From: Gemmatimonadota bacterium
Lineage (GTDB): Bacteria > Gemmatimonadota > Gemmatimonadetes > Palauibacterales > Palauibacteraceae
Assembly (NCBI GenBank): GCA_020351855.1
Contig: CP070670.1
Coordinates: forward strand, 729,301-778,789
Direction: 5' to 3'
DNA: 49,489 bases
Positions 1 to 9,782 of this stretch are shown here, piece by piece; position 1 is the first letter of the stretch; each line of letters opens with the position of its first letter. Position numbers and translations under genes: made by a program. The notes under the pieces were generated by a model that saw nothing but the letters and a program-made list of their open reading frames with translations, searched no databases and had not been told where the DNA came from.

Positions 1-832
1 CCCCGTACGGTTCAGTCGTGCCGGCCCGGAATGCAGCCAGTGAGTCGTTATTGACCATCAGGCTTCGAGACAGCCCAAGGCGGGAGAGCAGCGCCTCCAG
101 CATCGGCGGCACCAGGGAGACGAGGGTGACCCGGTGGCGTTCGATCTGCCGGACGATCGCCGCGGGGTCGAACGCCCCGGGGGGTGCCAGCACCGTGCAG
201 CGACGGGCGATCAGGGTGCGAAGCGGGATGGACAGCCCGCCCACGTGGGCGAGAGGCAGCGGCGCCAGCCAGCGATCCTCCTCGTCCCAGCCCAGGTTGG
301 CCGCACTCGCCCGCGCGGATGCGAGGAACGCCCGCCGCGAGAGGAGGACCGCCTTCGGTCGGCCGCTGCTGCCCGAGGTCGGGACGACGGCCAGGATGGA
401 CTCGGGATCGATCCCAGCGGTGGGGGGCTGGCCCGAGAGTTCCTCCTCCACCTCGTCGAGGGCGGCCGGGTCCACCGTGAGGACCGGCCGGAGGAGGCCC
501 TCCATGGCGCTGCGCTCCCTGGCGGTCAGCCTCGCGTGGATCATGGCCGCCGGGATGCCCAGTTCCAGCAGCGCCAGCAGAAGGTGCAGCGTCTCGGGGA
601 TCCGCCGGGCCACCAGTGCGACGGGCGCCGGCCTCAACGGGCTCGGCTCCGCCCGGGCGGCCTCGGTCGCGTCGAGCCTCCGGGCGATCCACCCCAGCGC
701 GCTCCGCACGGAGCCCGCCAGCTCCTCGTAGCGCACGACCCGGTCCCCGGCGATGAGCGCTGGGCGGTCGGGAGCCTCGCGCGCCGCCGCGAGGATGCTG
801 AGGGCCGTATCGGCTCGCTCCCCGCCACTCAC
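1..832 (-). CDS. menE: o-succinylbenzoate-CoA ligase MenE (partial, 3' end outside window)
   Basis: Adenylate-forming enzyme that activates o-succinylbenzoate to its CoA ester in menaquinone synthesis; cytosolic. The first 277 codons are visible, so the rest of the large domain and the C-terminal lid are missing. The AMP-binding P-loop reads PTSGSSGRPKAVLLSRRAF near residue 150, and LAPLPLAHVGGL follows as in acyl-CoA synthetases. The start is taken as GTG at 832, 19 bases after the menC stop, giving an N-terminus VSGGERADTALSILAAAREA that aligns with family starts. It is the last gene of the men operon. The assignment over other CoA ligases rests on operon position as well as sequence. The last two dozen visible residues look less family-like, which may be an edge effect. 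Confidence 0.88.
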   Translation of the reverse strand, partial: MSGGERADTALSILAAAREAPDRPALIAGDRVVRYEELAGSVRSALGWIARRLDATEAARAEPSPLRPAPVALVARRIPETLHLLLALLELGIPAAMIHARLTARERSAMEGLLRPVLTVDPAALDEVEEELSGQPPTAGIDPESILAVVPTSGSSGRPKAVLLSRRAFLASARASAANLGWDEEDRWLAPLPLAHVGGLSIPLRTLIARRCTVLAPPGAFDPAAIVRQIERHRVTLVSLVPPMLEALLSRLGLSRSLMVNNDSLAAFRAGTTEPYG

Positions 833-851
833 CAGCCCACCCCGCGCCGCC

Positions 852-2024
852 TCACGGCCCGATCTCCCGCCACGCGCCCCCGCCCGACTCGCCCGAAAGC
901 GTGGGGAGCCCCAGTCCCGGACGATCGTGCGGCACGAGCTCCCCGCCCCCGAAAGCCGGCAGCGCGACCGGCGGCCATATGGCCAGGCCGGGGTGAGGGG
1001 CCAGGCCGGCCGCCGGACAAGGACGCAGCGCCAGGGCAAGCTCGGCGGCCGCCGCCAGCCCCACCGGACCTCCCAGCAGGTGGGAGATGACGGGCTCGGC
1101 TCCGCGGCCTCGGGCACACGCTGCCAGGCGGCGGCAACGCAGAGCTCCGCCGTGGTAGGCGGGCTTGAGGACCACGTAGCGATAGGCCCCGCGATCGAGC
1201 GCGGCCTCCAGTGTCGAGCTCTCGCCGGGGGGGAGCGACTCGTCCAGGGCCAGCGGCACCGGCGAGGGAAGCAGGCGCGGCACGTCGTGGAGCGGCAGCG
1301 GCTCTTCCACGAACTCCACCCCGAGATCGGCGGCGGTGCGGAGCCACGCGGCGGCCCCGTCCGGGTCCAGGGTTCCGTTCGCGTCCGCGCGCAGCACGAC
1401 GTCGGCGCCGGCTTCGCTTCGCAGCGCAGCCAGCAGGGCCAGCTCCTCCGCCGGCGACCGTCCGACCTTGAGCTTGAGAACCCGATAGCCCTCGGCCAGG
1501 CGCCGGCGCGCCTCGTCCAGCCGGTTCACCATCAGCGCGGCCGCGAGCGGCAGCGCGCTCTGGCAGGCCCGATCCTTCGGGGATCCCGGGGCCTCCCGGG
1601 AGCTGCCGCTGGACGGATGCGCCTCCCCGCTCTTGGCGAGCAGCACGTGGATCGGCAGGCCGAGGCGCTGGCCGGCCAGGTCGAGCAGCGCCGTCTCGGC
1701 CGCGAAGCGGGCCGAGGGCGCGATCAGTCCGGCTCGATCCAGGAATCCCTCGACCTGCCCGGGCAGGTCTTCCCCGGGCCGGAGCGCGGGCAGGTTCTCC
1801 CACGGCGTGGCGAGGAGGGCGGCCCTCGCCTCGTCCAGGCTGTCGGTCGAGAAGCCGGGAAGCGGCGACGCCTCCCCCTGGCCAAGCCCCCCCTCCTCGT
1901 CCCGCAGCTGGAGCAGGATGCCGTGACGCGCCCCCCAGCTCGCGGCGCCGCTCGACCAAGCGGCCGAAAGCGGGCCGGCCGCCTCGAAGAGGCGGGCCGC
2001 CGCGACGCGCACGAGGCCGCTCAC
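852..2024 (-). CDS. menC: o-succinylbenzoate synthase MenC
   Basis: Enolase-superfamily enzyme that dehydrates SHCHC to o-succinylbenzoate. The 390-residue length is normal. Catalytic features are visible: a KLK pair at residues 184-186, metal ligands in RADANG (Asp214), EEP (Glu240/241) and LDES (Asp261), and a second lysine in VLKPAYHGG (Lys287). The reading frame is open far upstream, but the GTG at 2024 is chosen because it overlaps the menA stop as GTGA and gives an N-terminus ([15 protein letters not shown]) like the family; upstream codons encode low-complexity arginine/glycine sequence antisense to menA. Translation is probably coupled to menA. The substrate is inferred from the operon, since related enolases act on N-acyl amino acids. 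Confidence 0.93.
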   Translation of the reverse strand: MSGLVRVAAARLFEAAGPLSAAWSSGAASWGARHGILLQLRDEEGGLGQGEASPLPGFSTDSLDEARAALLATPWENLPALRPGEDLPGQVEGFLDRAGLIAPSARFAAETALLDLAGQRLGLPIHVLLAKSGEAHPSSGSSREAPGSPKDRACQSALPLAAALMVNRLDEARRRLAEGYRVLKLKVGRSPAEELALLAALRSEAGADVVLRADANGTLDPDGAAAWLRTAADLGVEFVEEPLPLHDVPRLLPSPVPLALDESLPPGESSTLEAALDRGAYRYVVLKPAYHGGALRCRRLAACARGRGAEPVISHLLGGPVGLAAAAELALALRPCPAAGLAPHPGLAIWPPVALPAFGGGELVPHDRPGLGLPTLSGESGGGAWREIGP

Positions 2025-2929
2025 GGGGCGAGGACCAGCCCGGCCGCGAGCAGCAGCGCGAACAGCAGCTCCAGGCGGGCCGTCTGGAAGAGAAGCGGGT
2101 TCATGGCGGGGCCCGAGGTGACCATGACCCGTCGAACCAGGCCGGCTGCCAGGGGCACCGTCAGCAGCGGGAGGAGCGCCGGCGGCCCGGCCAGTCCGCG
2201 CGCAACGAGCCAGAGCGGCACCAGGCAGGCCGTGAGCAGGAGCAGCGAGTACTCCCCGATCGCGAAGGGGCGGCCGAAGCGCACCGCCAGCGTTCGCTTC
2301 CCGGCCGCGGCGTCCGTCTCCAGATCGCGCAGGTTGTTCACCACGAGGATCGCGGTGGCGAGGGCGCCCATGGCGAGGGCCACCCACCAGCCGAGCTCCG
2401 GTACGCGCCCGGCCTGCACGTAGATGGTTCCGCACACGGCCACGAAGCCGAAGAAGATCATCACGAAGAGGTCTCCGAGCCCGTTGTAGCCGAGCGGAAA
2501 CGGCCCCGCGGTATAAGCCACCGCCGCGACGATCGACGCGATCCCGATCGCCACGATGACCGGTCCTGCCACGAACGTCAGGTAGAGCCCCATGACCGTC
2601 GCGAAGCCGAAGGCGGCCAGCATCCCCTTCCGGACCTCCGCGGGGGAGAGGAGGCCGAGCTGGACCACCCGGGGCGGACCGAGCCGATCCTCCGTATCCG
2701 CTCCCTTCTCGAAGTCGAACAGGTCGTTGGCGAGGTTCGTCCCGATCTGCAGCGCGAGCGCGCCCAGGAGCGCGGCGAGCGCCGGGGCGGGACGGAAGGC
2801 GCCGACGGACCAGGCCGCGGCCGTTCCCACCACGACCGGGGCGATCGCCGCGGGGAGCGTCGGCAGGCGAATGGCCAGGATCCAGGCCCGACGGGAGCCG
2901 GGGACCACGCCCGCGACCATCGCTCGCAT
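2021..2929 (-). CDS. menA: 1,4-dihydroxy-2-naphthoate polyprenyltransferase MenA
   Basis: UbiA-superfamily integral membrane enzyme that attaches the polyprenyl tail to dihydroxynaphthoate, giving demethylmenaquinone. At 302 residues it has the usual length and many hydrophobic segments. The first aspartate-rich motif is [15 protein letters not shown] (about residues 67-81) and the second is [16 protein letters not shown] (about residues 197-212); both bind Mg-diphosphate in this family. The ATG at 2929 lies 12 bases after the menB stop. The stop overlaps the menC start by the GTGA arrangement. Confidence 0.96.
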   Translation of the reverse strand: MRAMVAGVVPGSRRAWILAIRLPTLPAAIAPVVVGTAAAWSVGAFRPAPALAALLGALALQIGTNLANDLFDFEKGADTEDRLGPPRVVQLGLLSPAEVRKGMLAAFGFATVMGLYLTFVAGPVIVAIGIASIVAAVAYTAGPFPLGYNGLGDLFVMIFFGFVAVCGTIYVQAGRVPELGWWVALAMGALATAILVVNNLRDLETDAAAGKRTLAVRFGRPFAIGEYSLLLLTACLVPLWLVARGLAGPPALLPLLTVPLAAGLVRRVMVTSGPAMNPLLFQTARLELLFALLLAAGLVLAP

Positions 2930-2941
2930 GAGGGTCTTCGG

Positions 2942-3766
2942 TCAGGGAAAGCGGGGAAACCGTCCGAACTCGGGCGGGCGCTTCTCCACGAACGCGTTGC
3001 GACCCTCCTGTCCCTCCTCCGTCAGGTAGAATAGAAGGGTCGCGTTGCCGGCCAGCTCCTGGAGCCCCGCCTGGCCGTCACAGTCCGCGTTCATGGCGGC
3101 CTTGAGGCAGCGGATCGCCATCGGGCTGTGCCGGAGGATCTCCCGACACCACTGGACCGTCTCCTCCTCCAGGCGCTCGTAGGGCACGACGGCGTTGACG
3201 AGCCCCATCGTCAGCGCCTCGTCCGCCGAGTACTGACGGCAGAGGAACCAGATCTCGCGCGCCTTCTTCTGTCCGACGATGCGGGCCAGGTAAGCCGACC
3301 CGTATCCGCCGTCGAAGGAGCCGACCTTGGGGCCGGTCTGACCGAAGATGGCGTTGTCGGCCGCGATGGTGAGGTCGCACATCACGTGGAGCACGTGCCC
3401 GCCGCCCACCGCGTACCCCGCCACCATCGCGATCACCGGCTTGGGCAGGGTGCGGATCTGACGCTGGAGATCGAGCACGTTGAGGCGGGGAATGCCGTCC
3501 GCCCCCACGTATCCTCCCTCGCCCCGCACCCTCTGGTCACCGCCCGAGCAAAACGCCTTCTCGCCCATGCCCGTGAGGATGACCACGCCGACCCTCTCGT
3601 CGTCGCGGGCATCCTCGAACGCCCGGCTCATCTCCTTGACCGTCAGCGGCCGGAAGGCGTTGCGCACCTCGGGCCGGTTGATGGTGATCTTGGCAATGCC
3701 CTCGGGACTCTTCTCATACAGGATGTCCTCGAAGCCGTGAGCATCCTGGAGCTTCCACTCGATCAT
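2942..3766 (-). CDS. menB: 1,4-dihydroxy-2-naphthoyl-CoA synthase MenB
   Basis: Crotonase-fold enzyme that closes o-succinylbenzoyl-CoA to DHNA-CoA. The 274-residue product is closely similar to the E. coli enzyme along its length, including [26 protein letters not shown] (oxyanion hole), [16 protein letters not shown], the run [14 protein letters not shown], and the C-terminal block [15 protein letters not shown]. The GQTG glycine is typical of type I, bicarbonate-dependent MenB enzymes (family knowledge). A 136-base gap separates it from menD upstream, the largest gap in the operon; menA follows closely. Confidence 0.98.
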   Translation of the reverse strand: MIEWKLQDAHGFEDILYEKSPEGIAKITINRPEVRNAFRPLTVKEMSRAFEDARDDERVGVVILTGMGEKAFCSGGDQRVRGEGGYVGADGIPRLNVLDLQRQIRTLPKPVIAMVAGYAVGGGHVLHVMCDLTIAADNAIFGQTGPKVGSFDGGYGSAYLARIVGQKKAREIWFLCRQYSADEALTMGLVNAVVPYERLEEETVQWCREILRHSPMAIRCLKAAMNADCDGQAGLQELAGNATLLFYLTEEGQEGRNAFVEKRPPEFGRFPRFP

Positions 3767-3902
3767 TCGTTCCTCCCAGACCAGCGCGGGTTAGTCGCAA
3801 CCGGGAATAGGAGGGCGGGCGGGCCCGCAGGCAAGAAAAGGGGCGGCGCGGGCGCCGTTGCCCGGTCGACGCCAAGCTTGCCGGCCGGGATCGGCGCGGT
3901 GC
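3767..3902 (-). other. menD-menB intergenic gap with small hairpin
   Basis: This 136-base stretch contains no convincing gene, although menH often sits beside menD or menB in other bacteria. On the minus strand a 5-bp stem with loop CCCG (plus-strand 3844-3857) is followed by CCCC and then TTTTC. The stem is short and the T run is offset, so it could be a weak attenuator at most. Confidence 0.3.
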
Positions 3903-5807
3903 CTAGAGGGCGGCCAGGGCCTCGCGCACGGCCTCTCGCACCCGCCCGTTCTGTTCCGCCGCGCCGTGCGGCGGTACACGCGCCTCCACGACCGTGCAGC
4001 CGGACTGCGAGAGCGCCTCGCCCAGCGCCGTGTCGAACCCGGTCACGGTGTCGACGACGGCGTGGCGGTGCCCGAACAGCGCCGCGGCATGCTCCAGAGC
4101 AACGCCGTGCGGCGTCGTGAAGTGCGGCAGCGCCTCCTCCAGATCGGATCGCCCTCCGATCGGCAGCTCCTCGAACAGTCGCCCGCCGTCGTTGTTCACG
4201 ACCACGACCACGAAGGGAGGCTCGAGGCTGCGGGCCGCCAGGAGACCACTCAGGTCGTGGAGAAAGCTGACGTCGCCGACCAGCAGCACGGTGGGCCGCC
4301 CCGATCTCGCGCACGCTCCCGCCGCCCCGGACACGAGGCCGTCGATACCGCTCAGACCGCGCTGCGACAGCACACGGCCCGGTCCCGGACCCGGCCGGCT
4401 CCAAGCGTCCAGCTGCCGCACCGGAAGGCTGTTGCCCACGGCCAGCAGCCCGTCCTGCGGCATCGCTCGCGGGACGGCCTGCGCGACCGCGCCCTCCGTG
4501 AGGCGGTCGCCCGCCCGCTCCAGCTCGGCCTCGATGGCGTGTCGAGCGAGCCCGTCGGCCCGTCCAACCGCCTCCAGCCAGCTCCGGCGGGAGGCGTCCG
4601 TCACGGCCCCGCGGCGGGCAGCGGCCTCCCCCGCTGTGCCGTCCAGCGCCGCGTCCAGGGCGGCCGCGAGCCTGCCGCTGTCGGCCCGGACCAGCAGGTC
4701 GGCGGCGCTCTCCGGATCGGGCCAGCCGTGCGGCGCCACGACGATCCGCCCGACTTCCTCCCTGTCCGAGCTGTCCGACGCGTCCGCGAGGAGGGCCAGC
4801 AGCCCGCCCGAGGCCGGCGTGCCACCGAACTGGACGATGAGATCCGGACGGAGCCGCTCCCGCCCTGCCGGACTCCGGTAGATGGGATCGAAGCAGCCGA
4901 ACACCGACCCCTCCCCTGCCCCGCCCCCGCTCTCGGGACCGAAGCGCAGCTGACTGGTCGCCTCGGCCGCGAGCGGTATGCCCCGCGAGGCGGCAAGCCG
5001 CCGCAGCGCCGCGACCGCCCCGGCGCGCGCGGGCGGCTGCGGACCGCACACGAACAGGGGGCGCGCGGCCGCCGAGAGCCGTTCGGCCAGTTCCCGCACG
5101 GCCTCCGGGGACGGGACGGCCTCGGCCGCCGCCACCCGGGTGACCGGCGCTCCGATCAGCCGCTCGCCGAGCGGCTCGGGCCGATCCTGCGAGCTCGCGT
5201 GGGCGGGATCCTCGCCCTCCGCCGGCGGCTCCAGCGGCTGGTGGGCCGGCGCGTTCAGGTGGACCGGGCCGGGCAGCGGGGCCCGGGCGAGCGCGGCCGC
5301 CTGGGCAGCGGTCCGACGGACCGCGCGGAGCGCCCGCTCCGAGCCGTCCGGACGTCCCAGATGGAAGAAGCCGCGCGCGTGCGATCCGAACAGCTTCAGC
5401 TGGTCGGCCGTCTGATTCGCGCCGCAGGCCTGAAGCTCGAACGGACGGTCCGCCGTGAGAAGCAGCAGCGGCGTATGGCTGAGCGACGCCTCCATGACGG
5501 CGGGCAGATAGTGCGCACCCGCCGTGCCCGAGGTGCAGACCAGCAGGCTGGGCTCCCCGCACGCCTTGGACTGACCGAGGGCGAAGAAGGCCGCGGACCG
5601 TTCATCCAGGACGTCGTGGCAGCGAAGCTTCGGGTGACGGTGTGCGGCAAGCACGAACGGAGTGGAGCGCGAGCCCGGACTGATGACCACGTCGCGCACG
5701 CCCGCCTCGGCGAAGCCATCCAGAAGCACGCGTGCCCAGGCCCACTGAACCGCCGCCCGGTGCTCGGACGGACCGGGAGACCGGCTCTCACTCATGTCCG
5801 CCGCCAT
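3903..5807 (-). CDS. menD: SEPHCHC synthase MenD
   Basis: Thiamine-diphosphate enzyme that joins isochorismate and 2-oxoglutarate, the first committed step of menaquinone synthesis. The 634-residue length fits somewhat above average. Visible motifs: VVISPGSRSTPFVLA near the N-terminus, LDERSAAFFALG containing the conserved ThDP-activating glutamate, VCTSGTAGAHYLPAVMEA, and the C-terminal ThDP/Mg site starting GDVSFLHDLSGL and ending VVVVNNDGGRLFEELP. The start ATG at 5807 overlaps the menF 3' end by 20 bases and has a GGGAGGGGAG sequence about 12 bases upstream; an in-frame ATG at 5795 is an alternative. It is translationally linked to menF. Confidence 0.96.
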   Translation of the reverse strand: MAADMSESRSPGPSEHRAAVQWAWARVLLDGFAEAGVRDVVISPGSRSTPFVLAAHRHPKLRCHDVLDERSAAFFALGQSKACGEPSLLVCTSGTAGAHYLPAVMEASLSHTPLLLLTADRPFELQACGANQTADQLKLFGSHARGFFHLGRPDGSERALRAVRRTAAQAAALARAPLPGPVHLNAPAHQPLEPPAEGEDPAHASSQDRPEPLGERLIGAPVTRVAAAEAVPSPEAVRELAERLSAAARPLFVCGPQPPARAGAVAALRRLAASRGIPLAAEATSQLRFGPESGGGAGEGSVFGCFDPIYRSPAGRERLRPDLIVQFGGTPASGGLLALLADASDSSDREEVGRIVVAPHGWPDPESAADLLVRADSGRLAAALDAALDGTAGEAAARRGAVTDASRRSWLEAVGRADGLARHAIEAELERAGDRLTEGAVAQAVPRAMPQDGLLAVGNSLPVRQLDAWSRPGPGPGRVLSQRGLSGIDGLVSGAAGACARSGRPTVLLVGDVSFLHDLSGLLAARSLEPPFVVVVVNNDGGRLFEELPIGGRSDLEEALPHFTTPHGVALEHAAALFGHRHAVVDTVTGFDTALGEALSQSGCTVVEARVPPHGAAEQNGRVREAVREALAAL

Positions 5808-7293
5808 GTCGAGTCATGCTCCCCTCCCGCGTGGCCGCTGCGTGCCACGGCCGCTTCGCTAGCGTGGCCGTTTCGCCAGCGCCCGCCTCGCCGCTCACCC
5901 CCGCGGCCGCAGCGAGCGACCGGCGCATCGGCTCGAGCTTCGCCGCGGTCTCGGCCCACTCGGCAGACGGGTCCGAGCCCCGTACGATCCCGGCCCCCGC
6001 GTAAAGCCATGCCTTCCCATCCCGCAGCATGGCGGAGCGCAGGGCCACCACGAACTCGCCGTCGCCCTCGGCATCCAGCCACCCGAACGGCCCGGCGTAC
6101 CAACCGCGCTCCAGCGGCTCGTGCTCCTCGATCCACCGGAGCGCCGCCTCTCTCGGAACGCCGCCCACGGCCGGCGTCGGATGAAGTGCCGCGAGGAGGT
6201 CCAGCACGCCAGCGTCCTTGCGAGCCGTGGCGCGGATGCCGGTCCGGAGGTGCGCGATGTTGGGCAGCATGCGGAGCTCGAGATCGCCCTGCCGCACCTC
6301 GTCGCACAGCGGCGCGAGACGGGCCACGATGTCGTCCCGCACGAAGGCATGCTCCTGCAGCTCCTTCGAGCTCTCCAGGAGGCCCGCGGCGCGGGCGGGG
6401 GGGGCCGATCCGGCCAGCGCCTCCGTGGTCACCTCGCGCCCCGAGACGCGGAGCAGCCGCTCGGGCGTCGCCCCGAGGAAGACGGCTCCCTCGATCTCCA
6501 GGCTGAAGGCCGTGCAGCTCCCGAAGCGCCGGGCGAGCCGCCGCAGGACCAGCGCGGGCTGGACGTGCCCGGGCAGCGGCTGCTGCTCGCAGCGGGCCGC
6601 CACCACCTTCTCCACCGCACCCCCCTCGATCGCCCGGCCGATCGCCGCGATCCGCTCCGCCCACTCTACCGCACCCGCATCCGTCTCGTGGGCCTCGCAG
6701 ACGGCGGCTTCTCGCTGCACGCCGGCCTCGATCTCTTCTCCGGTCGCTTGATGCGACTCGCTGCTCAGGGACGGCAGCGGCTCTAACGCCGCGAGGAGGG
6801 CGGCCAGCTCGGCCAGCGCCCGTCCTCGCTCCGGCGAGGTCAGCGGACCCCGCACGGCGAGCGACAGCCAGGCACGGGACTCCTCCCGGGCGTAGGTCCA
6901 GCGCGGCAGCACCAAAAGCCCGGGGCCGAAGTGTTCCCAGGGGGCGGCCAGCGTCCTCCGCCGACCGAATGCGAAGCCGCCGATCAGGCGCGGCGCCGCC
7001 AGAGCCTCCTGTCCGCTGTCGACCGTGCGGATCGAACGGAGAAGCTCGGCCGCCCTGCCCGCCAGGGCGGGCGTACCCAGCACGCCCTGCACGGAGGCCG
7101 CCACCCCGAGGCCGACCAGCTGGATCCCCTCGGGCGGCAGCCAGGCGAGCGCACTGGAGCCGCCATGCGGACCGAGGGCCGCCAGCACGGAGGCTGCCGG
7201 CCGCGCTGGCGCCGAAACCGTAGCGACGGTGATCCCCTCACCGGCCGCCTCCAGGCATCTCGCCACCCTGGCCTGCGGACCGATCAGCGTCAC
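5788..7293 (-). CDS. menF: isochorismate synthase MenF
   Basis: Chorismate-utilising enzyme that converts chorismate to isochorismate, feeding MenD. C-terminal catalytic motifs are all present: EKVVAAR, FLGATPERLL, TEALAGSA, SSKELQEHAFVRDDI, PNIAHLRTGI, HPTPAVGGVPREAAL, YAGPFGWLDAEGDGEFVVALRSAML (given in pieces along the frame: YAGPFGW, then FVVALRSAML) and AGAGIVRGSDPSAEW. The frame is open to an ATG at 7401, but the GTG at 7293 is preferred: it follows AGGAGG, although the spacing is only 3 bases, and it gives the family-like start VTLIGPQARVARCL. It heads the men operon. A pathogen-style salicylate or PchA/EntC role is less likely given the menD overlap. Confidence 0.92.
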   Translation of the reverse strand: MTLIGPQARVARCLEAAGEGITVATVSAPARPAASVLAALGPHGGSSALAWLPPEGIQLVGLGVAASVQGVLGTPALAGRAAELLRSIRTVDSGQEALAAPRLIGGFAFGRRRTLAAPWEHFGPGLLVLPRWTYAREESRAWLSLAVRGPLTSPERGRALAELAALLAALEPLPSLSSESHQATGEEIEAGVQREAAVCEAHETDAGAVEWAERIAAIGRAIEGGAVEKVVAARCEQQPLPGHVQPALVLRRLARRFGSCTAFSLEIEGAVFLGATPERLLRVSGREVTTEALAGSAPPARAAGLLESSKELQEHAFVRDDIVARLAPLCDEVRQGDLELRMLPNIAHLRTGIRATARKDAGVLDLLAALHPTPAVGGVPREAALRWIEEHEPLERGWYAGPFGWLDAEGDGEFVVALRSAMLRDGKAWLYAGAGIVRGSDPSAEWAETAAKLEPMRRSLAAAAGVSGEAGAGETATLAKRPWHAAATREGSMTRHGGGHE

Positions 7294-7453
7294 ATGCCTC
7301 CTTCGGAAGCCGCTGCTCCCCGTGTCGATTCGGCCTTCGAGTCTCCGGTCATCCGGCGTCTTCTCTCCTCGCCCATGATCAGCGGCGTGCCACGAGATCA
7401 ATGTACGGACCGCCTGGGTCGCACGCCTCGGCTGTTTCGCCTAGCTTTCGGTC

Positions 7454-8137
7454 GTGCGAAGCCAGATCAGCTATGCCCTCCTGAGGTCGGTCAAGTTCGT
7501 CAGCCGCCTGTTCTTTGGCTACGAGATACGGTGGGTAGGCGACGTGCCGCCCGACCCCTGGGAGGGTGTGCGCGTCATCACGATCCTCAACCACACGAGC
7601 CTGTACGAGCCCATCTTCGCGGGCGGCGCGCCGGACCGGCTGCTGAAGCGGATCGCCCGGCAGGGCGTCGTGCCCGTGGCCGACAAGACGACGAGGCGTC
7701 CGCTCGTCGGTCGCTTCTTCCGTCTCGTGGCGGAGGATGTAGTGCCGATCACCCGGGAGCGCGACGAGACCTGGGAACGGTTCCTCTCGCAGGCCAGCCA
7801 GCCCGGGGCGATCGTCGTCATCCTGCCCGAGGGTCGGATGAAACGGAAGACGGGGCTCGATCTGGCCGGCAACCCGATGACCATCCGAGGCGGCATCGCG
7901 GACATCGTTCGGGCGGTCCCGGACGGCCGGATGCTCCTCTGCTACAGCCGCGGCCTTCACCACATCCAGGCGCCGGGCGAGCTGCTGCCCCGCCCGTTCC
8001 GCACGGTCAAGGCGCGCCTGGAGACCGTGGAGCTCGTCGGCTACCGGCAGAAGCTGCTCGAGCGTGGGGGCGACGAGGGCTTCAAGGCGGCCGTCGTGGA
8101 GGATCTTACCCGCCGACGGGACCTGTACTGTCACTGA
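7454..8137 (+). CDS. PlsC-like 1-acyl-glycerol-3-phosphate acyltransferase family protein
   Basis: Probable membrane-associated acyltransferase of the PlsC/LPLAT fold, 227 residues. The block NHTSLYEP corresponds to the NHX4D catalytic motif, but with glutamate in place of aspartate. PEGRMKR corresponds to the PEGTRS motif. RPLVGRFFRLV and VVPITRERDETW match the segment between them. The start is GTG at 7454; no clear ribosome binding site is seen. It is divergent from menF, with 160 bases between the chosen starts. The acyl acceptor cannot be told; phospholipid or ornithine-lipid acylation are both possible. Confidence 0.7.
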   Translation: MRSQISYALLRSVKFVSRLFFGYEIRWVGDVPPDPWEGVRVITILNHTSLYEPIFAGGAPDRLLKRIARQGVVPVADKTTRRPLVGRFFRLVAEDVVPITRERDETWERFLSQASQPGAIVVILPEGRMKRKTGLDLAGNPMTIRGGIADIVRAVPDGRMLLCYSRGLHHIQAPGELLPRPFRTVKARLETVELVGYRQKLLERGGDEGFKAAVVEDLTRRRDLYCH

Positions 8138-8245
8138 GAGGGCTTCGCCGCCATGATGGCAGACGGCGCTTGCCGAGGTTGTTTTGACGGGAAGACCGAT
8201 TGGGCAGAGATTACGCCTTCGAGTCGAACATCAGCGGAGGGAACC

Positions 8246-8842
8246 ATGCGGCTAAGTCTGTGGAGCGTGTCCGGGGTGCTGGCGATCCTGCTTTCCGGTT
8301 GTGGCAGCGGCATCAGCGTGCGCAGTGACTGGGACCCGGGAGTGAATTTTTCCGCTTTCAACACCTTCGTCGTGCTGGACGAGGCCAGCGGCGGCGCCGG
8401 CCTCGATCAGATCACTCAGAATCGGATCAAGAGCGCCATCACCAGCACGCTGCAGGCGAAGGGATGGCGGCAGGTGAGCGACGCCAAGGATGCCGACGCG
8501 GCCGTGGGCTGGCAGGTGACGACGGAGCAGCGTTCCTCCTTCCAGACGGTCAACACCGGCTGGGGTGGCTACGGGTACGGCTGGGGCGGCTGGTACGGCA
8601 GGTCCGGAATGGGCATGACGACGAGCCGAACGACCGAGACGCGTTACGAGGTCGGCACGCTGGTCATCGGCATATTCGACACATCGACCGAGCAGCTGAT
8701 CTACACGTCCACCGGCTCCAAGACGCTGTCCGACAGACAGGCGAGCCCAGAGGAGTCGCAGAAGCGGATCAACGAGGCCGTGGCGAAGATCCTGGAGGAC
8801 TTCCCTCCTGCGCCCGGCTCTGCGAGTGACTCGAGTGACTGA
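8246..8842 (+). CDS. DUF4136 lipoprotein
   Basis: Small exported lipoprotein of the DUF4136 family, 198 residues, function unknown. The ATG at 8246 is preceded by GGAGG at a 5-base spacing, so the upstream 31 codons of open frame are not used. The N-terminus is a signal peptide with lipobox LLSGC (Cys at about residue 19). A glycine/tyrosine/tryptophan-rich patch (GWGGYGYGWGGWYGRSG) lies mid-protein, as is common in this family. The conserved C-terminal segment with RINEAVAKILEDFPP is typical. It lies between the acyltransferase and DUF2490 genes on the same strand, 108 bases after the former. Confidence 0.82.
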   Translation: MRLSLWSVSGVLAILLSGCGSGISVRSDWDPGVNFSAFNTFVVLDEASGGAGLDQITQNRIKSAITSTLQAKGWRQVSDAKDADAAVGWQVTTEQRSSFQTVNTGWGGYGYGWGGWYGRSGMGMTTSRTTETRYEVGTLVIGIFDTSTEQLIYTSTGSKTLSDRQASPEESQKRINEAVAKILEDFPPAPGSASDSSD

Positions 8843-8959
8843 GGAAAATCGGGCAAGATCTCCTCGGTCTCCGTCAGCTTAGGCGGGCCCTCAAACCGGC
8901 CAGCGGGCAGTACGCGATCGCTGGCCGCCAGCTGCTGGGCTTCGGGCACGCGCGTCAGC

Positions 8960-9742
8960 GTGGCGCGCACGGATCTGCCGGCCGGTAGGGCGCGTCTGTC
9001 GCTGGCCGCCGCCCGGATCGCCATCGCGGTGCTTTCGCTGGGGCTCGTGACGCCGCCCCCGGCCTTCGCCCAGGGAGAGCCTGAGGAGCCGGGGGAGCCC
9101 GAAAGCAACGTCAGCCCGCAGCTCTGGATCGACTACAACCCCTCCGTAATGCTGAGCCCGAAACTCAACCTCTTCGGGGACGTGGGCTTCCGGACCGCGC
9201 TCGAATCGGGAGGCTGGTGGCGGCTGCCCCTGCGCGCAAACGCGATGTACTCCCTGAGCAACAGCCTCCGGGTGGGTGGCGGCCTGCACAACTTCTTCAC
9301 CTTCAACGACGAGATCGACGATCGCTGGGAACTCCGGCCCTGGCAGGGCGCGGACCTCGTGTGGCCGCGGTGGCGCATCCCGCTGGACCACCGTCTGATG
9401 CTCGAGGAGCGCTTCGACTTCAACACGGCAACCTGGGAGACGCAGGCGTCGCTGCGGCTTCGCTATCGCCTCCGGGCCTCCTTCACTTGGAACGCCATCC
9501 AGGCGGACCGCTACTGGAGGGCGCTCCTCAGCACGGAGGGTTTCCTGAACCTGGCCGGCCAGCAGGGACAGTTTCGCGAACAGGTGCGGGTCTCCGCCGG
9601 GATCGAGCGCAGCCTGCGCCGGACGGTGAGGTTTCGGTACGAGGTCGCCTGGCAGAAAGAGGGCGAGGCGTTCTTCCTCGGCCAGGGCGAGGTGGATGAC
9701 ATCTTCTTCCGCTTCCGATTCTACCAGAACTGGGGCCGCTGA
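8960..9742 (+). CDS. DUF2490 family outer-membrane protein
   Basis: Predicted beta-barrel outer-membrane protein of the DUF2490 family, 260 residues. A hydrophobic signal sequence ends near PPPAFAQ. The rest alternates polar and aromatic residues as in a barrel, with strands such as LWIDYNPSVMLSPKLNLF and RFRYEVAWQKEGEAFF, and ends in FRFRFYQNWGR, an aromatic-rich terminal strand. The start GTG at 8960 is the longest in-frame choice and no good ribosome binding site is seen, so the N-terminus is uncertain. Function is unknown. Confidence 0.75.
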   Translation: MARTDLPAGRARLSLAAARIAIAVLSLGLVTPPPAFAQGEPEEPGEPESNVSPQLWIDYNPSVMLSPKLNLFGDVGFRTALESGGWWRLPLRANAMYSLSNSLRVGGGLHNFFTFNDEIDDRWELRPWQGADLVWPRWRIPLDHRLMLEERFDFNTATWETQASLRLRYRLRASFTWNAIQADRYWRALLSTEGFLNLAGQQGQFREQVRVSAGIERSLRRTVRFRYEVAWQKEGEAFFLGQGEVDDIFFRFRFYQNWGR

Positions 9743-9782
9743 AAGAACGGAAACCGGTCAGCGGGCAAGAATCGGTGACGTG

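Noticed and set aside
3858..6506. 882-residue plus-strand open frame opposite menD/menF
   Set aside because: High-GC antisense frame; the minus strand encodes clear MenD and MenF.
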